DNA of 64,000 nt, taken from the NCBI RefSeq assembly GCF_029846635.1, contig NZ_JARVTG010000002.1, positions 496,001 to 560,000 of the forward strand. Direction: 5' to 3'. The notes below the pieces were generated by a model. The model did not search any database and was not told the origin of the DNA. It saw only the letters and a program-made list of their open reading frames with translations. This document shows positions 27,024 through 34,233 of the stretch, in pieces (the first letter of the stretch is position 1; each line of letters begins with the position of its first letter). The position numbers were made by a program, and so were the translations under genes. The stretch is from Pokkaliibacter sp. MBI-7. GTDB taxonomy: Bacteria; Pseudomonadota; Gammaproteobacteria; Pseudomonadales; Balneatricaceae.

Positions 27024-28253
27024 GTGAGCCAGACTACAGCAGAGGTTAGTTCAAATCAGCATCGCCCAGCGGTAGTTGACGTCGATATCGTCATAGTTGG
27101 CGGTGGAATGGTAGGGGCTGCTCTGGCTGCCGCCTTAGGCAATACGGCATACCGTGTGATGTTGCTGGAACAGCAGTTACCAGAGCCTTTTACCGCAGAA
27201 CAACCCCATGATCTGCGTGTTTCTGCAATTAGTGTGGCCTCGCAGCAGCTGCTTGCTGAAGTAGGAGCGTGGTCGGCGATTCTTGCCATGCGAGCCTGTC
27301 CGTATCGTCGTATGCGGGTGTGGGAAGAAGACTGGCAGTCTGGCACCCTGTTCGATAGTCACGATATTCAAAGAGACTACCTTGGTCACATCATTGAAAA
27401 TCGCGTCGTTCAGTTGGGCCTGTGGCAAGCACTGGAGCAGTATGACAACATCGAGGTAATCTGCCCCGCCAGTATCAACCAGATTGACTACGATGGCAGT
27501 GCTTCAACACTGACCCTGGATGATGGGCGTAGCTTCCACACCTCACTGCTGGTGGGCGCCGATGGTGCACGCTCCCGCGTACGAGACACTGCGGGTATTG
27601 GTGTCACCGCCTGGGAATACCCCATGCACGTTCTCGTTGCCAACGTAGGTACCGTCTATAGCCAGCAGGATATTACCTGGCAGCGCTTTCGTCAGACCGG
27701 GCCAGAGGCATTTTTGCCACTGAATGGGCCCCATGCATCACTGGTCTGGTACAACACGCCGCAGAAAGTGCAGGAGCTGATGGCGATGGATATTAACAGC
27801 CTGAAAGTCGCATTCGAACAGCATTTTCCTGCTGAGCTGGGTCAGATTACTGCTATTGAGGGGCGGACCTGGTTCCCGCTCAAGCGCCAGCATGCGCAGA
27901 GCTATGTAAAGCCCGGTATTGTTTTGATTGGTGACGCGGCACACAGTATCCATCCGCTGGCAGGGCAGGGGGTAAATCTCGGATTTATGGATGTTATGGC
28001 ACTTCGGGATGTATTGCGTGAGGCTACACCGCAATCTCTTCGTGAGGGGGCACCGCTGCAAGACTACGAAAAGCGGCGTAGACAGCCCAATTTGCTGATG
28101 ATGAGCACGATGGACTTGTTTGCCAGAGCCTTTTCATCCTCCTTACCACCATTGAAACTATTGCGCATTCTGGGACTGGGGTTGGCTGACAAAACCGGGC
28201 CGATCAAGAATAAGGTCATGAAGTACGCAATGGGGTTGAGTTCCACCCTCTGA
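27024..28253 (+). CDS. ubiF: UbiF-like FAD monooxygenase of ubiquinone synthesis
   Basis: 409-aa FAD hydroxylase of the UbiH/UbiF/UbiI/COQ6 family, acting on the membrane-bound ubiquinone precursor. It has the dinucleotide motif IVIVGGGMVGAALA, the second FAD motif GADGARSRVR and GDAAHSIHPLAGQGVNLG. Stretches such as AMRACPYRRMRVWE, IGVTAWEYP and MDLFARAFSSSLPPLKLLR resemble E. coli UbiF (2-octaprenyl-3-methyl-6-methoxy-benzoquinol hydroxylase) more than UbiH or UbiI. GTG 27024 is chosen because GAGAGGGCAGG lies just upstream; an in-frame TTG at 26976 would add 16 non-conserved residues. Confidence 0.82.
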   Translation: MSQTTAEVSSNQHRPAVVDVDIVIVGGGMVGAALAAALGNTAYRVMLLEQQLPEPFTAEQPHDLRVSAISVASQQLLAEVGAWSAILAMRACPYRRMRVWEEDWQSGTLFDSHDIQRDYLGHIIENRVVQLGLWQALEQYDNIEVICPASINQIDYDGSASTLTLDDGRSFHTSLLVGADGARSRVRDTAGIGVTAWEYPMHVLVANVGTVYSQQDITWQRFRQTGPEAFLPLNGPHASLVWYNTPQKVQELMAMDINSLKVAFEQHFPAELGQITAIEGRTWFPLKRQHAQSYVKPGIVLIGDAAHSIHPLAGQGVNLGFMDVMALRDVLREATPQSLREGAPLQDYEKRRRQPNLLMMSTMDLFARAFSSSLPPLKLLRILGLGLADKTGPIKNKVMKYAMGLSSTL

Positions 28254-28282
28254 GCACTGCTTTCTTGCCTGCTGATATGACA

Positions 28283-28308
28283 ATGCCGACACATCGCTGC
28301 GTCGGCAT
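28283..28308. terminator. Stem-loop between ubiF and phasin gene
   Basis: ATGCCGAC (28283-28290) pairs perfectly with GTCGGCAT (28301-28308), extended by GAC/GTC beyond a mismatch. It lies between two convergent genes. The T content after the stem is weak on both strands, so termination is likely but unproven. Confidence 0.5.
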
Positions 28309-28335
28309 CGTCATTTGGCTGTTGCTGGCGCTGAA

Positions 28336-28794
28336 TTATTCAGTGGCAGTAGCAGCGGCTTTGCTAGCGGTTTTGCTGGCAGTTTTGGTGACTTCTTTGG
28401 TGGTTTCTTTCGCCTTGTCCAGCGCGAATTTGCTGAAATCAACGAACTTGCTGAAGTCAAAAGCAGTTGAAGAGTCGGTCAGTTCAGACATCTGTTTTTC
28501 AAACAGTGCGGTGTAAGACTCACGTGCTTCAGTCATGGCAGCGACGCTTTCTTCAAAGGTATTGGTCAGACGCGCTTCCATATCCTTGGCAAACTGCACC
28601 TGCAGATCCATGGCGGCTTTGACGTCTTTGGTTTCCATCAGGGCCTGAGATTGCTTGAAGCATTTTCCGCTCAGGTCTACAAAGCAGGCGCTCTGGCAGC
28701 TGCTCAGTTTGTCAAAGGCCTTCTTGCTGATTTCCATGGCTTCAGTCATGGGCGCAAAAGTCTTTTTAAAGTCAGTAAAGTAAGCTTCGTACAT
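28336..28794 (-). CDS. Phasin family protein
   Basis: 152-aa phasin, a coat protein of PHA granules. It begins MYEAYFTDFKKTFAPMTEAM, is mostly amphipathic helix without membrane segments, has a phenylalanine-rich DFSKFVDFSKFALDKAK stretch, and ends in an Ala/Lys/Thr tail with KTAS repeats. ATG 28794 has CAGGAG seven bases upstream, whereas the longer frame from 28827 lacks a site. Phasin genes usually mark PHA producers, but phaA, phaB and phaC proper are not in the window. TGC-rich palindromic DNA lies upstream. Confidence 0.85.
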   Translation of the reverse strand: MYEAYFTDFKKTFAPMTEAMEISKKAFDKLSSCQSACFVDLSGKCFKQSQALMETKDVKAAMDLQVQFAKDMEARLTNTFEESVAAMTEARESYTALFEKQMSELTDSSTAFDFSKFVDFSKFALDKAKETTKEVTKTASKTASKAAATATE

Positions 28795-29166
28795 GGGGCA
28801 ACTCCTGTAGTTTATCGGGCTTCTCACCTATGGATTTGCGCTTGGCACCTATGCTGTTTTGTGCGTTGCACAATAAGGATGAGCAGATGTTAATCGCTGT
28901 TCACAATTTAGTCAAAGCAATAGTTTGGCTAGTCAAAACATTAGTTGGCGGTAGTTTCAATATCATTGCAGATTGTTCCAGTGCCACACCTTTGGCGACT
29001 GACGGGGTCTTCGGTGCTGCACATGCACATCAAATGCCATGTGCAAATATTGATCAATTGTCGGTATGTCACAGGGTGTTTGCCACGATATGGATCAACA
29101 ATCACTGATTATGCTGAAAGTCATCTTGGTCATAGTGGCCACCAGCTCGTGGAAAGGAGGCTGAGG
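28795..29166. other. Divergent intergenic region, phasin / SDR
   Basis: About 370 bp without a gene. It carries the TGTGC-GTT-GCACA palindrome described separately and a second looser repeat near 29020-29045 (GCACAT ... ATGTGC). The last bases (AAAGGAGG at 29153-29160) are the ribosome site of the SDR gene. Confidence 0.5.
28860..28872. promoter_or_regulatory. TGC-N3-GCA palindrome upstream of the phasin gene
   Basis: TGTGC-GTT-GCACA is a perfect palindrome 66 bp upstream of the phasin start. TGC/GCA-rich dyads are recognised by the PHA-granule repressor PhaR in other bacteria, so this is a candidate operator; no phaR gene is in the window. Confidence 0.4.
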
Positions 29167-30012
29167 TTGACAGTAGATAGCACGCAGAAATGGATACTGA
29201 TCACGGGTTGCTCAACCGGCATTGGCCGTCATTGCGCTCTGGCTCTGCATCAGCAGGGATTCAGTGTCATCGCCAGTTGCCGCCGGCAGGAAGATGTTGA
29301 GCGTTTGCAGAAAGAGGGTCTGACGGTATTGCCATTGGATCTGCGCGACGGCCGGTCGCTGAATGAGGCGGTGGAGCAGATTCATGCACTGACAGGAGGC
29401 AAACTCTATGCACTTTTTCATAATGGTGCATACGGTCAGCCGGGGGCGCTGGAGGATCTGCCTGTCGCAGCCCTGCGCGAGCAGTTTGAAACCAATGTCT
29501 TCAGCTGGCATGAACTGACACGTCAGTTGCTTCCCCTGCTCAAAGCCTCATCAGATGCACGGCTGATCTACAACAGCTCGGTGCTGGGCGAGGTAGCCAT
29601 GCCGCTACGAGGCGCGTATGTGGCCAGCAAGTTTGCCATTGAAGGGATGGCAGATACCCTGAGACTGGAACTGGCTGATACCAGCGTCAAGGTCGTGCTG
29701 ATTGAGCCCGGACCAATTCAGAGTCAGTTTCGTGACAATGCCTATCAGGCATTCATGCGTCATATCGATAAGAACAACAGCCGCTTCTCGGCCACCTATG
29801 ACAATATGATCGCGCGTTTGCAGCGTGATGGGCTAAATGACAAGTTCACTCTGGGGCCTGAAGCGGTGCTGGAAGTGCTGGAAAGTGCACTGACGGCAAC
29901 GAATCCGAGGCCTCGTTATCGTGTTACCCGCCCGGCAAGAGTGTTGCCCTGGTTGAAACGGCTGCTGCCGACCCGTATGTTGGATAAATTGCTATTAAAG
30001 GCCGCTGATTGA
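29167..30012 (+). CDS. Short-chain dehydrogenase/reductase
   Basis: 281-aa SDR with TGCSTGIG for NAD(P) binding, the catalytic YVASK (Tyr/Lys), a serine in NSSVLG and EPGPIQSQF, typical of the classical type. Substrate unknown; relatives are annotated as oxidoreductases of the YbbO/retinol-dehydrogenase-like kind. Start TTG 29167 is favoured by a perfect AAAGGAGG six bases upstream. The frame is open back to 28945, but that part shows no similarity. Confidence 0.82.
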   Translation: MTVDSTQKWILITGCSTGIGRHCALALHQQGFSVIASCRRQEDVERLQKEGLTVLPLDLRDGRSLNEAVEQIHALTGGKLYALFHNGAYGQPGALEDLPVAALREQFETNVFSWHELTRQLLPLLKASSDARLIYNSSVLGEVAMPLRGAYVASKFAIEGMADTLRLELADTSVKVVLIEPGPIQSQFRDNAYQAFMRHIDKNNSRFSATYDNMIARLQRDGLNDKFTLGPEAVLEVLESALTATNPRPRYRVTRPARVLPWLKRLLPTRMLDKLLLKAAD

Positions 30013-30144
30013 GACTGTAAGCACAGTTTGCTGGCCTGACAGAACTGACTGGTTGTAATGGTGTGTGCCGTTACTGAGTTTTTGCTGTATGCCCTGACGG
30101 TAACAATGATCAGAGGCAGTGCAGCGTTGTCTGGATGAAACTAA

Positions 30145-33054
30145 ATGATGAAGACACACTCCGCCTTCCGCCTGATCCGGCAGACGCCCATTGCGTCCTT
30201 GGGTATTGAAGTTGCCGAGTTCGAACACCTTCAGACCGGTAGCATGCACTACCACATTGCCAGCGATAACGAAGAAAACGTCTTCATGGTGGCATTTCGT
30301 ACCATGCCCATGGACTCCACCGGCGTAGCGCACATTCTGGAGCACACTGCCCTGTGCGGCAGTGAACGCTACCCGGTGCGTGATCCGTTCTTCATGATGA
30401 CCCGCCGTTCACTCAATACCTTCATGAATGCCTTTACCAGCAGTGACTGGACGGCGTATCCCTTTGCCAGTCAGAACAAGAAAGACTTCAACAACCTGCT
30501 GGATGTCTATCTGGATGCGGCCTTCTTCTCCCGCCTTGACCCTCTCGACTTCGCTCAGGAAGGCCATCGTCTGGAGTTTGCCGAAGCGGAAAATCCGGAG
30601 TCGGCACTGGAATACAAAGGTGTGGTCTTCAACGAGATGAAAGGGGCCATGAGTTCGCCGGTCAGCACTCTGTGGCAGACCCTGACGAAGTACCTGTTCC
30701 CGACGGCGACCTATCACTACAACAGCGGCGGTGATCCTGCCTGCATTCCTGATCTGAGCTATGAAGAGCTGCTGGCGTTCTATAAGCGCCACTATCATCC
30801 CACCAATGCCGTGTTCATGACCTTCGGTAACATCGACCCGTATGAACACCAGGAAAAGATGCATGAGCAGGCGCTGAAGCGCTTCGACAGGCTGGATGAC
30901 AAGCTGGAAGTGACGGATGAGAAACGTTACTTCGCGCCCATCATCGTTGAAGAAGCCTATGCCTGTAACGAAGACGACCTGCAGAATCAAACGCATCTGG
31001 TCATGGGCTGGCTGCTGGGCTCCAGCATCAATCTCTATGATTCATTGAAAGCCAATCTGCTCAGCAAGGTGCTGCTTGATCACAGTGCCTCGCCCCTGCG
31101 CCATGCGCTGGAAACCTGTGGTCTGGGCCAGTCACCCTCTCCACTTTGCGGACTGGAAGACTCCAACCGCGAGATCAGTTTCATGTGTGGCCTGGAGGGC
31201 AGTAACCCTGAGCAGGCGGCGGCTTTTGAACAGCTGGTGCTGGATACCCTGCAGAAACTGGCCGATCAGGGGGTGGATCAGGATCAGGTCGATGCCGCAC
31301 TGCATCAGCTGGAGTTGAGCCAGCGTGAAATCGGTGGTGATGGCTATCCCTATGGCCTGCAACTGGGGCTGGGGCTGTTGTCCAGTGCGATTCACCGTGG
31401 TGATCCCATTGCGCTGTTGGATTTGGATCCGGTACTGGAGCGTCTGCGTGAGGATGTCAAAGACAGCCAGTTCATCCCCGGTCTGATCAACAAACTGCTG
31501 CTCAACAACCCGCACCGGGTACGTCTGACGCTGCGTCCTGATGCCAAACTGGCGGAGCGTCGCGAACAGGCTGAAAAGGACACGCTGGCCGAAATCAAGG
31601 CTGGCCTGACTGACGAACAGAAAGCCAGTCTGGTTGCTCAGGCCAAGGCGCTGCAGGAGCGTCAGGATCAGATCGACGATGCGGACATTCTGCCCAAGGT
31701 GACCCTGCAGGATGTACCTGCTGATATGAAGGAAGTGGTGGGTATCGCCCATCAGCAACCCGTGCGCGTGACCAGCTATGATCGTGGTACCAACGGCATT
31801 GTTTACCAGCAGGTGGTGCTGCCCCTGCCCGAGCTGAATCAGGAGCAGCTGAGTCTGCTGCCTTACTACGTTGGCAGCGTGGCAGAGCTGGGCGTGGGCC
31901 AGAAAGACTATATGGAAATGCAGGCCCGGCAGGCACAGGTCAGCGGTGGCCTGAGCGTATACACCTCGCTGCGCGCCAATATCAACGATCCGTCACAGCT
32001 GGGTGCCTATCTGGTTATCAGTGGCAAGGCACTGGCCCGTAATCATCAGGCACTGGATGAGCTGATGCTGGATACCTTCCAGCATGTACGTTTCGACGAA
32101 CACCAGCGTATTCGTGAGCTGATCGCACAGCGCAGTTCGCGCAAGCGTCAGAGTGTGACAGGCAGTGGTCATTCACTGGCCATGCTGGCATCTGCGGCGG
32201 TATTCAGCCCCGGTGCGCGTCTGGCTCACATCAACTCAGGTCTGGAAGGGATTCGTTTTATTCAGCAACTGGACAAGAAGCTGGCGGACGAAGGCCAGAT
32301 GCAGGAACTGACAGGCACCTTTGCAGCACTCCATCAGCGCTTTGCCGAACAGGCACGGCAGGTGGTGCTGGTCGCTGAAGGGGAGCGACTGGAAGAGTGT
32401 ATCGCTCGTCTCAGCCCGCAGTGGCATGTTGCAGGCGATGTACAGTCTGGTCACTGGCAGCCACAGCTGGCGGATGTCGCCAGACTGCAGGCGTGGAAAG
32501 TAAATACTCAGGTGAACTTCTGTGCCAAAGCCTATCCCACAGTACATTCAGGTCACGCGGATGCGCCCATCCTGACCGTACTGGGCGAGTATTTGAGGAA
32601 CGGCTTCCTGCACCGTGTCATTCGCGAGCAGGGCGGTGCCTATGGTGGTGGTGCAGGTCATGATGCAGGCAATGGCGTGTTCCGTTTCTACTCTTATCGT
32701 GATCCGCGCAATCTGGCGACGCTGGCAGACTTTGACCGTGCCATCGACTGGGTGCTCAGCAGCCCCATTGATCAGGCCAAGCTGGAAGAGGCGGTGCTGG
32801 GCGTGGTCAGTTCGCTGGATAAACCCGGCTCGCCCGCAGGCGAAGCCATCCAGACCTTCCACAATCTGTTGCATGGACGTACTCAGGAGCAGCGCAAACT
32901 GTTCCGTCAGCGTGTACTGGAAACCACCGCAGCAGATCTGCGTCGCGTCACAGAAACTTATCTGCAGATCGACAAGGCCAGTGCTGCCGTGGTGACCCAC
33001 GAGCAGGGGCAGAAGCAACTGCTGGAAGCAGGCTTCAGTGCCTTCTCACTGTAA
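30145..33054 (+). CDS. M16C metalloprotease, PreP/Cym1-like
   Basis: 969-aa zinc protease of the pitrilysin superfamily. The inverted zinc motif HxxEH is H63-ILEH67 with the distal Glu in VFNEMKGAM. YPVRDPFFMM, LNTFMNAFTSSDWTAYPFAS and the closing RVIREQGGAYGGGAG block match mitochondrial and chloroplast presequence proteases and their bacterial homologues, which clamp and cut short unstructured peptides. There is no signal peptide, so it is probably cytoplasmic. It starts 132 bp after the SDR gene and is followed by a perfect 14-bp hairpin. Confidence 0.88.
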   Translation: MMKTHSAFRLIRQTPIASLGIEVAEFEHLQTGSMHYHIASDNEENVFMVAFRTMPMDSTGVAHILEHTALCGSERYPVRDPFFMMTRRSLNTFMNAFTSSDWTAYPFASQNKKDFNNLLDVYLDAAFFSRLDPLDFAQEGHRLEFAEAENPESALEYKGVVFNEMKGAMSSPVSTLWQTLTKYLFPTATYHYNSGGDPACIPDLSYEELLAFYKRHYHPTNAVFMTFGNIDPYEHQEKMHEQALKRFDRLDDKLEVTDEKRYFAPIIVEEAYACNEDDLQNQTHLVMGWLLGSSINLYDSLKANLLSKVLLDHSASPLRHALETCGLGQSPSPLCGLEDSNREISFMCGLEGSNPEQAAAFEQLVLDTLQKLADQGVDQDQVDAALHQLELSQREIGGDGYPYGLQLGLGLLSSAIHRGDPIALLDLDPVLERLREDVKDSQFIPGLINKLLLNNPHRVRLTLRPDAKLAERREQAEKDTLAEIKAGLTDEQKASLVAQAKALQERQDQIDDADILPKVTLQDVPADMKEVVGIAHQQPVRVTSYDRGTNGIVYQQVVLPLPELNQEQLSLLPYYVGSVAELGVGQKDYMEMQARQAQVSGGLSVYTSLRANINDPSQLGAYLVISGKALARNHQALDELMLDTFQHVRFDEHQRIRELIAQRSSRKRQSVTGSGHSLAMLASAAVFSPGARLAHINSGLEGIRFIQQLDKKLADEGQMQELTGTFAALHQRFAEQARQVVLVAEGERLEECIARLSPQWHVAGDVQSGHWQPQLADVARLQAWKVNTQVNFCAKAYPTVHSGHADAPILTVLGEYLRNGFLHRVIREQGGAYGGGAGHDAGNGVFRFYSYRDPRNLATLADFDRAIDWVLSSPIDQAKLEEAVLGVVSSLDKPGSPAGEAIQTFHNLLHGRTQEQRKLFRQRVLETTAADLRRVTETYLQIDKASAAVVTHEQGQKQLLEAGFSAFSL

Positions 33055-33094
33055 GTGCTTGATGGCCTTGCCCACAGGGCAGGGCCCGTCGTAT

Positions 33095-33127
33095 CTGGCA
33101 GGCAGAGGAGTAGCCTCTGCCTGCCAG
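33095..33127. repeat. Perfect 14-bp stem-loop
   Basis: The arm 33095-33108 (CTGGCAGGCAGAGG) pairs exactly with 33114-33127 around a 5-nt AGTAG loop. It lies 41 bp after the protease gene and 52 bp before the NarL-type regulator. No T-run follows. It may end the protease transcript by a Rho-assisted route or act in the leader of the regulator mRNA. Confidence 0.6.
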
Positions 33128-33178
33128 CCTTGAAGTGAGCCTTTGCTGCAACAGCAGCGTCAGTGCAAGGGCAGAAGA

Positions 33179-33811
33179 GTGAATCCGATACGAGTCATGC
33201 TGGTTGATGACCACGATGTTGTGAGGGCAGGCTTTTCCCGGCTGCTGGAGTCGTCCGGCGATATTCGCGTGATTGGTGAGGCACGTCTGGCGGAAGAGGC
33301 GGTACAGCAGTACCCGCAGCTACAGCCCGATGTGGTCATCATGGATATGTCGATGCCCGGCCTCGGTGGGTTGGAGGGGATTAAACGCATCTGCAGCCAT
33401 CATCAGGACGCCAGGGTGCTGGTGCTCACTGTGCACGAGAATGAGCCCTTTCCGCAGCGTGCGATTGCGGCAGGTGCCAAAGGCTATCTGACCAAACGCT
33501 GTGCTCCTGAGGAGCTGCTGGAAGCGGTCAACAAACTGGCCAACGGACAGGAGTATTACGCCACCAACGTACGCTCCATCCTGAAAAAACAGTCCCGGGA
33601 AATCAGCGAAGGTGACGCGCTGACCCGCCGTGAGTTCCAGATATACGAGCTGATGGCTCGCGGTCTCAGTGTCAGCGAAGTGGCGGATACCCTGCACCTC
33701 AGCGTGAAGACCGTCCATACCCATCGCGCCAATCTGATGCGTAAACTGGATGTTCGCAATAACGCTGAGCTGGTCATGCGTGCGGTACAGGACGGCATGC
33801 TGGAGCAGTAA
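33179..33811 (+). CDS. NarL/UvrY-type response regulator
   Basis: 210-aa two-domain regulator. The receiver has VMLVDDHDVVRAGF, the phospho-acceptor Asp in VVIMDMSMPGLGG and GYLTKRCAPEEL; the C-terminal LuxR HTH reads LTRREFQIYELMARGLSVSE then LHLSVKTVHTHRANLMRKL. It resembles the UvrY/GacA branch, but uvrC, the usual neighbour of those genes, is not next to it. Start GTG 33179 keeps the standard N-terminus; the frame is open to 33143. No kinase gene is adjacent. Confidence 0.87.
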   Translation: MNPIRVMLVDDHDVVRAGFSRLLESSGDIRVIGEARLAEEAVQQYPQLQPDVVIMDMSMPGLGGLEGIKRICSHHQDARVLVLTVHENEPFPQRAIAAGAKGYLTKRCAPEELLEAVNKLANGQEYYATNVRSILKKQSREISEGDALTRREFQIYELMARGLSVSEVADTLHLSVKTVHTHRANLMRKLDVRNNAELVMRAVQDGMLEQ

Positions 33812-34233
33812 CGCCAGTCTTTCTCCCTGTATTACCTTTCTCCCAAGGTGGATCTGTCGTACACCACATCGCCAGATTCACCACATTTCGCGGTTTTGCC
33901 CTCTGGCTGTAACGAACGGTTATTAAACTTCCTCAACAGGATGCTTGGGTTTTGACCTGATTCGACTCTAGTATCAGCATTGTTGTGTGCAGTGCAGCAT
34001 AAATGTTGCATGCCAGGAGTCAGGAATACGATTCTGACCTTTCCGGTGAGCGGTGTAGTCCACCAGCAACATCTCCCGCCGGCGAACTGGCGGGCAGGAA
34101 GGGTTATACCTCCCTTTCGTGCAGGACCAGGCGGTAAGGCGCTGGCGGCCTGAAGTAGTTGAGCCGTTTCAACGTCACCGATTCTCGTTGATAGCTCCCG
34201 TTCATGTCGGTAACGGGCTCACAGGAGTGGTTT
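33812..34233. other. Intergenic region upstream of the DUF3141 gene
   Basis: About 420 bp with no gene. It holds a TGC-rich palindrome (33988-33999, separate entry), a 6-bp GC stem-loop at 34075-34094 (CCCGCC/GGCGGG) and the CAGGAG ribosome site just before 34234. Confidence 0.5.
33988..33999. promoter_or_regulatory. TGCAGTGCAGCA motif upstream of the DUF3141 gene
   Basis: TGCAGTGCA is a TGC/GCA dyad, followed by a second GCA and then TGTTGCATGC nearby. It lies about 235 bp before the DUF3141 start. It resembles the TGC-rich sites bound by PhaR-type PHA regulators and the dyad upstream of the phasin gene in this window. Confidence 0.4.

Noticed and set aside
31132..31758. 208-codon minus-strand frame inside the M16C protease gene
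   Set aside because: Gln/Leu-rich antisense translation typical of GC-rich coding DNA; no similarity recognised.
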